Assembly (NCBI GenBank): GCA_935421135.1
Contig: OW285191.1
Span: 19,236,700 to 19,300,699 of the forward strand
Source of the DNA: Bugulina stolonifera
Lineage: Eukaryota; Bryozoa; Gymnolaemata; Cheilostomatida; Bugulidae
DNA length: 64,000 bases
Reading direction: 5' to 3'
Shown: positions 26,401 to 44,955 of the stretch, piece by piece
How positions within the stretch are numbered: the first letter of the stretch is position 1
How the letters are laid out: each line of letters starts with the position of its first letter
Notes under the pieces: model-generated
Database searches by the model: none
Told to the model about the DNA's origin: nothing
What the model saw: the letters and a program-made list of their open reading frames with translations, nothing else
Translations under genes and position numbers: made by a program

Positions 26401-29400
26401 GTGGAAGGAGAATTGGCAGAGGTCTAACTTTCCTGGAAAGGTTGCTATCTTGCTATTATCTGCTCCCTCTATTATCTTATGGTATATGGTTGTTTTAATA
26501 CATGTTTTATAGCAGTCAGCCAGCGAGAGGTCCAAACACTCAGTCTCCTACACTCTTTCCAGAACTCAGGCTGTTGTAGTAGAATATGAGAAAGATGAAC
26601 AGACAGATATGTTCCAGATTGGCAGATCATCAGAATCACCAATAGACTTTGTAATAACAGATACACTCCCTGGTGAGTTATAATACCCTTCATGGCGAGT
26701 TATATACCCTCCATGGTGAGTTATATATCACTATTTATCTCACCTTGTATTACCTACTAGTTGCACAACACTCATTAGTTCAATGGTCTCCCCCAGCAGT
26801 TGACCAGGTGGTGTTACCCAGTACCTGTTCTGCTGCCCCCCACCCCCCCCCATCTGTAGTCCTTCACCACCTCTTCTATTCATGACTGTTGGCTGTGAGT
26901 CTACACTGTATATACATGTATAATACGTACATATTGCAGCTCCTCTCAGAGCCGCTGGACAGACCCAGGTCGCACAGTCCACCATCTCCAGGTTCTCATG
27001 CAGGATCTGTGTGGAGAGGACACCTCCATACACAGCTAGGATATACGCTGCAGGCTTTGACCAACACAATCACATATTCCTTGGGGTGAGTGCTGGTCAC
27101 TAGTGGTCACTGCCTGGTCTGTGGGCAGGCAGGAAGGGAAGCATGTGGTGAGATGGACATGACTTGGTAGACACTTGTGTACATAGGTCCAGTTGATCAG
27201 TTACTTCCGTCATATACAATGTATGGTTGGTTATGACCCATCGTCAATCTCATACATCATATACTACCATATTACTCCCTCTCTGGGGTTGGAGGTAGTT
27301 ACGTAATATACTACCATATTACTTTCTCTCTGGGGTTGGAGGTAGTTACAGTTAGACTTGTCTTCTCACACCATATCCGTTTGTTGCTGGGCAATCCCTC
27401 TAACTACTCAGGTTTATCCCCTCCTTTACATGTATGTATAGTAAGTGTACTATTAGGGAAACATTGGTTCATCTAAACCTACTGTTTCACTACTTTCAGG
27501 CTGCTTATGCAGACTAGCATCACTATAATATAGTTATTGATTCCTGGCCACCTAATCCTAGCTAGTAGTACTATCTGACTGTGTGTAGTACTAACTGACT
27601 GTGTGTAGTACTAACTGACTGTGTGTAGTACTAACTGACTGTGTGTAGTACTATCTGACTGTGTGTAGTACTACCTGACTGTGTGTAGTACTACCTGACT
27701 GTGCGTAGTACTACCTGACTGTGTGTAGTACTAATTGACTGTGTGTAGTACTAACTGACTGTGTGTAGTACTACCTGACTGTGTGTAGTACTACCTGACT
27801 GTGTGTAGTACTAACTGACTGTGTGTAGTACTAACTGACTGTGTGTAGTACTATCTGACTGTGTGTAGTACTAATTGACTGTGTGTAGTACTAACTGACT
27901 GTGTGTAGTACTATCTGACTGTGTGTAGTACTAATTGACTGTGTGTAGTACTAACTGACTGTGTGTAGTACTATCTGACTGTGTGTAGTACTAACTGACT
28001 GTGTGTAGTACTAAATGACTGTGTGTAGTACTAACTGACTGTGTGTAGTACTATCTGACTGTGTGTAGTACTAATTGACTGTGTGTAGTACTAACTGACT
28101 ATGTGTAGTACTACCTGACTGTGTGTAGTACTACCTGACTGTGTGTAGTACTACCTGACTGTGTGTAGTACTAATTGACTGTGTGTAGTACTAACTGACT
28201 GTGTGTAGTACTACCTGACTGTGTGTAGTACTACCTGACTGTGTGTAGTACTAACTGACTGTGTGTAGTACTAACTGACTGTGTGTAGTACTATCTGACT
28301 GTGTGTAGTACTAATTGACTGTGTGTAGTACTAACTGACTGTGTGTAGTACTATCTGACTGTGTGTAGTACTAATTGACTGTGTGTAGTACTAATTGACT
28401 GTGTGTAGTACTAACTGGCTGTGTGTAGTACTAACTAACTGTGTGTAGTACTATCTGACTGTGTGTAGTACTAACTGACTGTGTGTAGTACTATCTGACT
28501 GTGTGTAGTACTATCTGACTGTGTGTAGTACTAACTGACTGTGTGTAGTACTATCTGACTGTGTGTAGTACTAATTGACTGTGTGTAGTACTAACTGACT
28601 GTGTGTAGTACTAACTGACTGTGTGTAGTACTATCTGACTGTGTGTAGTACTAATTGACTGTGTGTAGTACTAACTGACTGTGTGTAGTACTAATTGACT
28701 GTGTGTAGTATTAACTGACTGTGTGTAGTACTAACTGACTGTGTGTAGTACTAATTGACTGTGTGTAGTACTAACTGACTGTGTGTAGTACTATCTGACT
28801 GTGTGTAGTACTAACTGACTGTGTGTAGTACTAACTGACTGTGTGTAGTACTATCTGACTGTGTGTAGTACTAACTGACTGTGCAGTACTATCTGACTGT
28901 GTGTAGTACTAATTGACTGTGTGTAGTACTAACTGACTGTGTGTAGTACTAACTGACTGTGTGTAGTACTATCTGACTGTGTGTAGTACTAATTGACTGT
29001 GTGTAGTACTAATTGACTGTGTGTAGTACTAACTGACTGTGTGTAGTACTATCTGACTGTGTGTAGTACTAATTGACTGTGTGTAGTACTAATTGACTGT
29101 GTGTAGTACTAATTGACTGTGTGTAGTACTACCTGACTGTGTGTAGACTACTTTCTCACATAAACTCATCACACCTCAAGTACCTGTGAAGTACCTGTGA
29201 CAGCTGAAAGGTGCCAGCCTTGTACTATAATATTATTACTGAGTTAATGGATTAGATTAATTATGGAGCAACATTATGGCTGATAAATCTGATGAACTTC
29301 TGGTTGGAGATGAAATATTATTTCCATTCTCCTTGACATAGTAGAAACACTTATAGATTTATTGTAAGCCGTCAGCTCTAAGCTTATACTCTCTTACAAC

Positions 29401-32400
29401 ACTTTATTATAATCTGTAGAATGTTATTACTATATTACATGTTGTATATTATTACATACCTAATGTAGGTAATTAGATTATGTGTATTAATATCATTATC
29501 TTTGATTGGGTAGGAGAAAGCGTCTAAATGGTACAATCAACATAATGAAATAGATGGACTCACTACAAATGGAGTACTCATAACTCACCCCAAGGGAACT
29601 TTTTCAGCTAAAGACTGTAACCCAGGTTAGTAGGGTACGGTTGACCCCCCCCCCCCCCCCCCCCTTCGGTACTCGAAGGTGGACTGTAGACACCATGTTT
29701 AATACGGCAGATGTAATAGGTGATTTTAGCTGGCTAGATTTTTGTGAATAGTGTTTGAGCTATTACATTGTAACTAAGAATTGTGTTCCCTTTGTTTGCT
29801 GTTCAAATCAATGTAATGTACATGTACTATCTTGTATTGTGCAATTCTTCTCTATAGTATACAGTGTTGTTTCTTGTCTATCCTATAGTTGCTAGTTACT
29901 TAGCTAGTGCTGTTAGTATTATAATACTATCATATAAGCACTGTGATTGTTACCCATTAGCACCAAGAACCAATTCCTATTTATTTGCATGATCATTATT
30001 TTACCACATGACTGTTTACTTCCTCTACTGACTACTAGATGTACATGTGCTAGTAGTCAGTAACTGTAGTTGGCCACTGCACTCTTAACAAGTCATTATT
30101 GGGTGTAACTGTATATTTATTCTCATTTCAAGTAAGCTTTGAGTATAATGACATTTCCTCTCTAATTATTCATTGCTGGTAATATAATAATTATACTCTG
30201 TTCTGTTAATAGTTGTTGAGGAAGGGGAGATATTACTTTGCAACTTGTCATGAAATGGAAGATAGAGAGTTAGAGAGAGATATTTTAGTCCTTTATTATA
30301 TAGTAATATTGCTATGTGTATGCTGTGTAGGTGTTTGGAGAGAGGTGTCGGTAAGGGGAGGAATATACAGTCTACGAGAGACCAGGTCTGTTCCCTCTAA
30401 GAGCCAGAAAGTAGACTGTGAATCTAATATACTAGTAGATGGTACGCTAATAGATCTGTGTGGGGCCACCCTAGTATGGAGATCTCAATCAGGTGAGTGG
30501 TACTCAGGCTAATACTACCACATATATGTACATGTACTTGTTACTACAAGTTAGACCACAGACAATGGTTTAGAGTGATCTTCTCTTGTATGCTGTATAG
30601 CATATTATTAGCTTATGGAGAACATGATATACTGTAGCTCAGTAGGGTTAGGGTAGCTGTGCTAGTCCTCAAGTGTATAGACTATTCTAATCTACATGAT
30701 AGTTCTGGGTATGGTATAATCTCTAGCCCAATGATGTCAGTCATAACTAGCCCAACGTATCATCCCTCGTCTGCTAGTGGAGAGAATCACACTACAGTGT
30801 AGTATAAGTATACAGGACGTAGTATATGCCCATCAATCTACTCAAAATGTGATACAAGTCTCTTGTGGCCAGTAACGGAATAATAAGTTCTGTCATACAA
30901 CTGTAGATTATGTAGATACTTTATGTATTATCTACATTCTACATACATGTACACTGTATATAGTGTTATAATTATCACCCACCTGATCATTGTATATATA
31001 CATGTAGATATACATGTAGATATACATGTAGATATACATGTAGATATACATGTAGATATACATGTAGATATACATGTAGATATACATGTAGATATACATG
31101 TAGATATACATGTACATACCATATCGTTACCAAATCGGCACTATAATGCCTCTATCAAGTGCCATGATAATGTGGTTTAGTAGACTAGTAGGACATAAAT
31201 GTGATAAGTCATACAAGCTGTCTGCAGCTCTGTCTGCTGACAGGCTCTACAGGTACTTTTGCTGCCATAACCATGCCTACCTACAGATTATGTGTAGCAG
31301 GTGGCTGGCATGCGCCTGCGTTCATGCTACCTTTATTATATTTCTGCAAAAGGTGATAAATATAAATATGTCTATTGATAGCTGTATATTATGATAGTAT
31401 ATACTATTGTTATATGTCTATGGTTTAATAGGCAAGCCCTGTGGAGACCTCGGTAACCTGTCTTCATTGGACCACTGTGCCACGAATTGTACGACCACAT
31501 TCTGTGTCGTAGAGTGACCATATCGGCAAAATTTCATGACATTGTGAAAATAAACTTAAAAGATTTCTCAATCAATGTTCATTAAAATTCAATTTTAAAT
31601 AAAGAGAACAAAAAGCAAATTGAAGTCTTGGCTCTGTGCTTTTATTGGCTAATGGGCCACGGAGATGCAAAGAAAGAACCTTTCACCTCTATCGTACATA
31701 TTATTGTATTTGCCAATACTATTTGCTCTACTCTGTGTAATTACATCCCAACTTGTTGAATTGTAGGCTTACAAAATGCTCCCAAGAGCTATCAGCTGGA
31801 GGAGTATATAGAACTTATCAATGCGTCCCGACCCCAGTGCCCTGTTGGACTAACCACTCTCATGCTACCCAAGCGCAATGTAAAAATAGACAGATCAAAG
31901 CACCCTTATGTCTACTTAGCCTGTGGTCATGTGCACGGGTCGCATGAGTGGAATAAGGGTGGAGAGAAACCAAGCGCCAGAACATGTCCCATGTGTTTGA
32001 AGGTACATAGGTTATAAGACTAGGCCTGCTTGATGTGTGGTGTTGCTCTTTCTCCTTTGTAATTGTCTAATCTTGTTATGTTACTTGTGGAGTTCTCTCC
32101 TCTCTTCATTAGATATATATCATGTATTACTTGTAGTCTACCATTGAGTGTTTCTAATTTAAACCAGATCGTGTTGCCTTTGACTGGAGTTATTACCTCC
32201 TGTATGAGGTGACAACTCCAATCAGACAGTTCACATGATTTCAACTAGAGTTTCTTGTATCCAAGTGTGACATCATACAATATACTTATAGGAGTTTTTA
32301 TAGTAATTTAATGTAGATATGCACAATAAGGTATAAGGAATAATAGCTGGGTTCTATGACTATATAATAGGATGTTTGGTACGTTGTAGGAGGGTCCGTT

Positions 32401-32831
32401 TGTACAGGTACAAGTGGGTAGAGAAACAAGTATATATACAGACACACAGCCACTCACTCATATATTTACACCATGTGCCCACTTGACCTCAGAGAGCACT
32501 GCTAAGTAAGTACACTGTACACTATACATAGAGCATAGACTTATATGCATTCACATAATATATACAATGTGTGTATATTCTGGTGATGATTGCACTTTTT
32601 AGCCTGAGCTCCACATGTTATGTGTAGTCTCTCTTGTGGATGTACTGATACTCGTATCATGCTGTGTTGTCTTATTATTGTAGATATTGGTCCTCTGTGG
32701 TTATACCTTATGGTTGCCAGGGATTTAGGGCAATGTGTCCATATTGTGCTACGTCCCTCGCAACAATAGACACCTCTAAGAAGACCAAAGGCTACATAAA
32801 GCTCATATTCCAGGACAACACAGAGTTCTAG
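23415..32831 (+). CDS. PELI: Pellino E3 ubiquitin ligase, 9 exons
   Basis: Exons: 23415-23776, 24162-24291, 26513-26672, 26940-27085, 29514-29625, 30331-30492, 31767-32002, 32390-32505, 32684-32831. Phases agree throughout, giving 523 residues. Pellinos ubiquitinate IRAK-type kinases downstream of Toll/IL-1 receptors in the cytosol. An N-terminal Ser/Thr-rich extension of about 110 residues precedes the conserved [12 protein letters not shown] (from about residue 112). The split FHA domain follows, with [12 protein letters not shown] and [10 protein letters not shown]. The C-terminal RING-like CHC2CHC2 set is complete: Cys410, His412, Cys431, Cys434, Cys465, His467, Cys493, Cys496. The extension makes it longer than the roughly 420-residue vertebrate proteins. 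Exon 3 may start 3 nt later at an adjacent CAG. Intron 4 holds a large minisatellite. Confidence 0.96.
24459..24555 (+). other. Candidate alternative terminal exon of Pellino
   Basis: Downstream of exon 2 there is a strong 3' splice site (CCCTGTCCCCCTTCCAG). Joined to exon 2 in phase 0, it would add only HPLEYSK before a TAG at 24480-24482. A poly(A)-type AATAAA follows at about 24550. This would give a protein of about 171 residues, lacking most of the FHA domain and the RING-like domain. Inference from splice and poly(A) signals only. Confidence 0.35.
24905..25078. repeat. 15-bp minisatellite
   Basis: Eleven copies of ACTAGTCACTGGTTC, the last three with GCTAGT, in Pellino intron 2. It is open on the minus strand as a TSEPV repeat, which is an artefact. 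Confidence 0.93.
27565..29148. repeat. 20-bp minisatellite of about 78 copies in Pellino intron 4
   Basis: The unit is GTGTGTAGTACTAACTGACT. Nearly all variation sits at two positions after AGTACTA, giving AACT, ATCT, ACCT and AATT classes. The classes recur in order (ATCT, AATT, AACT), suggesting a 60-bp higher-order unit. One unit near 28875 carries a 2-nt deletion that shifts the register relative to the 60-base lines. Confidence 0.96.
29646..29665. repeat. Poly-C run
   Basis: About 18 consecutive C bases 20 nt after the exon 5 donor of Pellino. Similar but shorter homopolymers occur at about 43098 (G), 51999 (C) and 59142 (G). The lengths may be unreliable in the assembly. Confidence 0.9.
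30990..31115. repeat. 12-bp minisatellite
   Basis: Ten copies of GATATACATGTA in Pellino intron 6. As a multiple of three it is open in several frames on both strands (DIHV, CIST, YMYI repeats); these ORFs are artefacts. Confidence 0.93.
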
Positions 32832-33462
32832 TAACTATAGCCTTAGTTCTCACAAACTGTGAACAATATAAGTATATATTACACAGCTAGTGTTTGTGTA
32901 TAAGACATAGTACGTAAAATTTATATTATAGTATAGTGAAACATTGCTGATTGCTAGTATTTATTGTATGACCTATATTGTGATGTCATGCCTTATTCAG
33001 CCAATCAACGTAAACTTAGTATTTACTGAACAGAGATAGTATTGTGAGATTACTTTGCGTCATGTCTATTTTCTAATTTTTAAGTCATTCCAAAGAGTGT
33101 ACAAATGTGACTCCCTTCGGTATTAGGGATGCCGTAGAATCTGTACAATGTAACAATGTCTCAGTCATTTACTGAACTGTACAATATAGCAGCAGAGATT
33201 TTGATTGGATATTCAAGTAGGTTCCGTAACATGTACACTCTCAAATCTTGAAGTACTTTTATTCATTAACAGACGTATTTGTAATGTTATTTTCATATTC
33301 ACAATACAATTTAATTATACTACTGTATTATATAATTGTTATATAATTTATATTTGTAACAGTCTACTATTTATAATCTTATTGTTTAAGTTTCTATAAA
33401 TTTAAAAAACTACGAACTTGCTGATTAAAATAAAAGTATTGTAAACTCTAGATGTTAGACCT
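32832..33462. other. Short intergenic region between convergent genes
   Basis: This 631-nt spacer between Pellino (+) and the small membrane-protein gene (-) must hold both 3' untranslated regions. It becomes AT-rich after 33250. An AATAAA at 33429-33434 is a possible poly(A) signal for Pellino. I see nothing else in it. Confidence 0.5.
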
Positions 33463-34516
33463 TTAACTTCGCTTCTTCTCCACTTTTTGCTGCTGTAGTC
33501 TCCTCTGCGCCTCAGCATTCTCCTTCTTCAATTGTCTTATCCTCTTCTTCTCCTCACGGGCGACATGCTCCCTCTTCCAATTACCAATTATCTTGGAGAG
33601 TAAGTATGCTGTATATATTAAGACAGAACATTACTTGAACATGGAAACCTGTAACATGTTATATATATTGGCATGGAAACACAGAATTATCATTGATGTC
33701 CGTATTATATAAGTTGATCTCAAGGGGGCTCATGGGGTAAGGCTTAGTTTTCTCAGTATTAAGTACTAAGTCGTTTGTTGCACTAAAAAAGTACATACAT
33801 GTACCTTTGATAAGAAAGTTGGTATCCCCTTGTCTTCTATTTGCAATGTACGACCATGTTACTTAAGCATTGCGGGAGAAAGTATAACTTATGTTGGGAA
33901 TTGTCCCCTCTCTTCTTTATTAAGGCTTTATTGCCCTCTGCCACCTTTATTTGACATCAATGGCTGGTCAACGGCCTGTCATTGGGTAACAGTTTGTGGT
34001 AAAAACTTCAAAAATATCACATTGGGTAGGACTATTTACCAAACTATCAAAAGAAAAGTCAAACTGGTGTGTGATCCACATGTACTGACAACGTAGAACA
34101 GGTGTGTGACCCATATGGTACTGACAACATAGAGCAGGTGTGTGACCCACACATACTGACAACATAGAACTCAAAGGAATTAATCACTTACCGAAGATAA
34201 GCAGAAGAACAAGGACAACTCCGGGTATGATCAGTGTGTTTATCAAGCTGGTTGTAAAAGCAAAAGATTTTTGTGCCACAACTTCAGCATAGAGCTCATC
34301 ATAGGCAGTTTGTATCAAGGGGATTTCAGACACATCTATAGCGTCCCTCATTTCACGAGACGCTAGTAATCGCTGGAACTCAGGTTTTGCTAATATTCTT
34401 ACAAAGTCATAATCTCCAATCAGAGGCTTGAGCAACTCTGTAACTGTGTCCTGCATTCCTTTAACAGCTTGATTTTCCAATCCCACCAGACTCTCAAATG
34501 CTGCCTTGTCAGCCAT
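33463..34516 (-). CDS. Small single-pass membrane protein with C-terminal coiled coil, 2 exons
   Basis: Exons 34516-34192 and 33608-33463 (minus) join in matching phase (GT-AG) to give 156 residues; I do not recognise the family. Residues 1-84 are a soluble, probably helical segment starting MADKAAFESLVGLENQAVKG. A hydrophobic stretch of about 25 residues centred on GVVLVLLLIFAYLLSKIIG spans the splice junction, which supports the join. The tail of about 40 residues is very basic and acidic (REEKKRIRQLKKENAEAQ), with coiled-coil character, ending KKRS. There is no signal peptide, so it could be tail-anchored-like or a type II/III protein with a cytosolic coiled coil. It is convergent with Pellino and divergent from the DDX39B gene. 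Function unknown. Confidence 0.75.
34030..34172. repeat. 35-bp short tandem array
   Basis: Three copies of a unit with GTGTGTGACCCACATG and TACTGACAACATAGAACAG in the intron of the small membrane-protein gene. Confidence 0.85.
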
Positions 34517-35228
34517 ACTACCAATTGATTGCTATGCGTACCTAGCAGATGAAATGACGTACCTATCAGCCCACTCTTAATGTATAGAACTGCTCTCTGT
34601 CTTACTGGCCACGTGTTCATAGGAAAATACTAGTCTGTAGCGAGTGAATAAACTATCATTATAAAACAGTAGATCACTATGGGTGAAATAACAGCTGTGT
34701 TGTGGACATCAAATATGCACATTGCCTATAAGATATAATAACATATTATCTTATCTACATACAGTGCATGCACCTCTTATAAAAGTGGTACAGTAAAGTA
34801 AATATCAGAACTGGGCATTTCACAAATATAAAAGGGAAGAGATGACATATAGGTGAAAACAGCGAAGCTGAAGTTGGCACTGTACATGTATCTTTTCATG
34901 TACATTGTAATGAAGTGCAGGAGTATAACAGTACCTGCTTCTGCATCAGCCATTCACGGACCTATTCAAGTTTTCAGGTTTTGGTACATCATTGTTTTTG
35001 TTGCATGATACTGTAATGGTACGCACAGTCGTCTCCTACACCTGACACTCATTATTGTGTGCATATACATGTATATATCTGCTTGTAATTTACTATATGT
35101 TATCGCATATACTTGTATGATTATTACTAAGTCTTTTAATGCCTTTTATACCCATGTACAGAGGCCCGACCTCTCAGAATCCATTGATATTCATTTTGTA
35201 CATGAATTGGACCATTATAAGCAACTTT

Positions 35229-35660
35229 TGTAGAACCCGACCTATTTTGGGTCGGCCGTCGGGCTTCCGGCGGCCATGTTGTTGCGCAACTTCCGGACGA
35301 CCTTACGTCGTCTTTTCCCGACACTACGTCGGCCGGAAGTCCTTATACTATATAAAGGGCATTGTTTTACTGTTCATTGTCTCAGTCTTCACTTGGCTTT
35401 CAATAAAGACACATCTATACTTGATACAGAGACTTTCACTTCCTTTTGTCAGGTCATTCGCTTAGCGAACCGCCTACTAGGTCGGATCACTCTCTTTCAA
35501 CGTATAGTCTGAAGGTCAGACTTGGGACCAGATGGGTCGTCTCTGGTAGTTATTGGGCTACTGAGACCGCTCGATCTTTCATGTAATGCGAAGTCCTATT
35601 ACCACTCATAGGCACTTCATTTCTGGGTCGATAGTCGTCCAAGGACGACCGCACCAAATT
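35229..35660 (+). mobile_element. Putative LTR-retrotransposon fragment or solo LTR
   Basis: This block is clearly GC-richer than its surroundings. A TATA box (CTATATAAAGGGC, about 35351) is followed about 60 nt later by an AATAAA (about 35402), the close promoter/poly(A) spacing typical of an LTR R region. The upstream part is rich in CGTCGG and CCGGAAG motifs. No gag or pol coding sequence is next to it. I could not define TG...CA ends, a primer-binding site or a target duplication, so the boundaries are guesses. Confidence 0.3.
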
Positions 35661-36514
35661 ACAGAAACCATTACAATATAATAATACATCCATGTTCCAT
35701 ACACATACACATCTTGATACAAATATTCCACATGTCCATGGAGTTATTCTCTCTTCACGGAGAGAAGGCAACCTGAAGAAATAAGTCTACCCAGTATGTG
35801 TTACTTCTACAGTCTACACTGCAAGTGGTAAATGTACGTACAATAACTGCATGCTGTATGCCTCTATATAATATACTAAATGCTACAGTGTGTATGTTAC
35901 TATTATATTATTATATATTACTACTATTTAATGCATTACGGGCTGTTGGTATCAGTATCAGTACAGGAGACTTGTGGGTAAGCAGGATTGTCCTCCCGTG
36001 ACGGTTTGATTTGGGAGAGGACAACTCCTTTGCTGATAGTTCGCACGCATGCGTATCCACAAAAATGCTAATAGAGGTAGCCATTTTCTTTTACCTCCAT
36101 TGTAGCCGCTGCTGTAGTGAATAAACATTGGTAAGTCGAGTTTTTGACATATTTTTCCCATAATTACCTTCAGCTAGTGAATATAATGTGTATCGATGTT
36201 GACCCACATTTTGCCAAACATGACTGACTTATTATATCTATAATCTAGCCATTGTTTTCGTTAAATGATTGCAAATTATATTCGAATGCCAAGTATTAAT
36301 CAATTATATTATTAATTATTATTAAATATTAAGTAAAGTCAAAAGAGAGAAGCAGCCGCACTGCCGCAGGCTAATTAAATAAAATATTAATATATATGTA
36401 AATTTGAAATTATGGATTTCATATGAATGTAGTATAGTATAGCATATAATAGTTAGTCAAGTTAAATTATACTACTTACTATATTTAATATAAATATATA
36501 TCTGTTGTGGATTT

Positions 36515-36770
36515 TTTCCTGGGAGCAATGTGGTCTCGAACCGCCAACCTCCGGCACTGCGCCTAGCATGTGTCTGAAGCCGCTACCATCACGGCCATCT
36601 CGGCAACCCCAAAAAAGGAAGCTTCAACGACCGCATGTATAGCGGCAATCAGCCCACACACACGGTTGGACAGTTCCACCACATTCTCCCCACCACAACG
36701 AGCCATGGGTCTTCCAGCATCCCAGCTGCCACCAATGTTGAGAGAAGAGAAGGAGTAGAGTAAGTAGAGA
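36515..36770 (-). mobile_element. tRNA-derived SINE copy
   Basis: On the minus strand the sequence GGGGTTGCCGAGATGGCCG resembles the 5' part of a class II tRNA with an A box. A perfect B box (GGTTCGAGACC) lies about 70 nt further on. It shares the block AAAAAAGGAAGCTTCA next to the tRNA head with the copy near 48.2 kb, so the two belong to one family. The tRNA part cannot fold as a functional tRNA. Confidence 0.6.
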
Positions 36771-37134
36771 GAAAGTGGAAGAGAAGTTGAAGTGTTAATA
36801 AAGTAAAAGTTAGATCTCCAAGTGTCTAGACAACCCAGAGAAGGTTTATGGAATGACAGTTGAATGAACAGTGAAAATCCATGTTGATCGTATCGTTAGT
36901 TCGTAGTTGTACCAACTAAACTGTAGACAAACGTTAAACGGTTTGAATTTATTATTTCAATTTCATATCGGTATAGGCTTAGCTTAGCAACTTTCAAGCT
37001 CTGATGGAATACTCGCCAAGATGAACTTGGCTACTTGAATTTCAGTTGGACTGGACACCTACCTCCTAGCAATTAGACAAGGCTTTATTTTGTTTTAGCA
37101 TAGCTAGACACCAGTGAGTAAAGTTGTATATAAA

Positions 37135-43210
<6,076 letters not shown>

Positions 43211-44500
43211 ACAGGGCTAGAAAAGTGATGCAGTCCTTTGCTGTTAGCTGACTCCAAGCTCTTACTCTTTATACACCTACTGATAGAATATCATTGGTTG
43301 TAAGAGATGCACATGGCAGACAGGGAGATAATACACACACACCTCGTATATTGTATATAATATAATTTAGTAATTCTTTCATTAGTTTATCACCCTACTG
43401 GATTTTAATTTGACAATTTTCTGCACTGTATCTTCTGTAAAAAAATAATAATGTATATACTGGTGTAAGCTCCTGTCTTCTTTCTTTTACTTATTATGTA
43501 CATGTATATATTATGCTCTTGGTAAATCGTGCTCAATGATTGTATACCTACACTAAGTACAGTAGGCCTACTATTGTCTTCTACACTCCAAGTCGTGTTG
43601 TGCCTTCTGTAACCTCTAAACTAGGGGAAAAGTACTAACAATAACCAAAAAACACATGTAAATGGGTACCCTAATAGTAAGACCTGTTTGTAAGGAGTTA
43701 TCATGTCTTGTATCTTGTTATTGTTACACCCAGCTTCTAGCCTGTTATACCTATGATCCACTGACTTCAATGTGAAATCATAGCGTGTCACCCTTGATAC
43801 ATGCTCAGTCAGGGTAATGTGTCTCCATCAACAATTTATCTGTAGAATAATATCCAGCAATAAGAGACTTCTCTTTTGTGATTACTGCAGATACCATCTC
43901 ACACCTGATATTAGATATCTAGTAACTTAACCCACTACAACCCTATACATTATATGAGCAGACAACTCCATACCCATTACATGTAACACACCATGTACAA
44001 GCAAATTTGGCTTGAAGTTTGACTGAAGTGTATGCAAGTAAATATGTCAGCCTCCTTCCTCTTACCTTAATTGTTAATCTCTGATTCTAAATCCCAAACA
44101 GCTGGTCAGCTGGTGGTTTTGTATGTTTGACAGCTTATTAGCATCATCATAAAAGTGGCACTGCCAACTTCACCTGGGATCCTATTCAGTGTCTAAAGGA
44201 TTAAATAAAGCACTAATATGCATTAATGCAAAACTACAAATAATAGTAATTTCTGTGTACTTCAAGTACTATCTATCGTATTGGTATTATGTATTGCATT
44301 GTATGGGCTCACACAGGCTCCACATCTTATGATGGATAGGAAAGATGCTGGACTGCAGTCCACTCCACTATATCACCAACATAACCATCTTTTAGTTTAG
44401 AAAGCATGGTCTTTTTACTTCCTATAAGGTTGGGTGATTAACTTGTTCTACCAATAATAGCATTACTTGAACAGATCTGTTTAAGTCGATGTTACTGCCT
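43211..44500. other. Intergenic region, no gene seen
   Basis: This is the 3' flank of the helicase gene. A G homopolymer near 43098 precedes the last exon. I see no coding exon or repeat that I can support in this stretch. Confidence 0.4.
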
Positions 44501-44639
44501 TAGAGAGACAACTCTAAACAGTACTATATGTAAATAGTACTATAATAATTATGTAAACAATATTATCACTAAAGTAAAACAGGTTAGCCCAGCCTGTAGA
44601 TGTACATACCATGTACAGGAATATAGCGAGGATAGCTGA

Positions 44640-44955
44640 GCAGGGCTGTGCTACAATGTCATCAGCTATGCACCAGTTTTCAACTACAAATGCTAATGGC
44701 ACATTGGCAGGTATCTCAAGCAGTGTTGAAGTGGCCATTTGTTTACTGCTTCTATCCACTTAAATGGTATTTATAAATATATATAAATCTACCTTGTGTC
44801 ATACATTTGCCTGCCTCCTGGCTCCTTTATCCTTGTGACTAATCACAGCTGTCAATGCAATGACACTGACACGCAATTTTTCTCCTAGCTGCTTTATATA
44901 CGATTCAACAATTTGGACTGTAATGGTGACGATCCAAGGAGAGTTGAAGGTGAGC
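44640..44955. other. Ambiguous exon-like segments, both strands
   Basis: 44889-44949 on the plus strand has a CTCCTAG acceptor, an open 61-nt frame and a GTGAGC donor. The same DNA on the minus strand, after a TTCAG acceptor (exon start 44954), is open for about 50 codons (beginning LTFNSPWIVTITVQIVESY). On the minus strand 44739-44611 begins MATSTLLEIPANVP and reaches a GTATGT donor after ILAIFLYM. I could not connect these in phase, and I recognise no family. At least one is probably real. Confidence 0.25.

Larger units (their letters stand above)
34517..37134. other. Intergenic region between divergent genes
   Basis: It separates the small membrane-protein gene (-) from the DDX39B gene (+). 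It contains a GC-richer LTR-like block (35.2-35.7 kb), a tRNA-derived SINE (36.5-36.8 kb) and AT-rich sequence between them. A TTTTAG acceptor ending at 37098 suggests a 5' untranslated exon for the helicase gene further upstream. Confidence 0.5.

Noticed and set aside
27565..29148. CRISPR array
   Set aside because: The repeats are contiguous 20-bp units without unique spacers, in animal DNA. It is a minisatellite.
30213..30330. Extension of Pellino exon 6 upstream
   Set aside because: The open frame continues into the intron, but the TGTGTAG acceptor at 30330 restores the family sequence ([10 protein letters not shown]) exactly.
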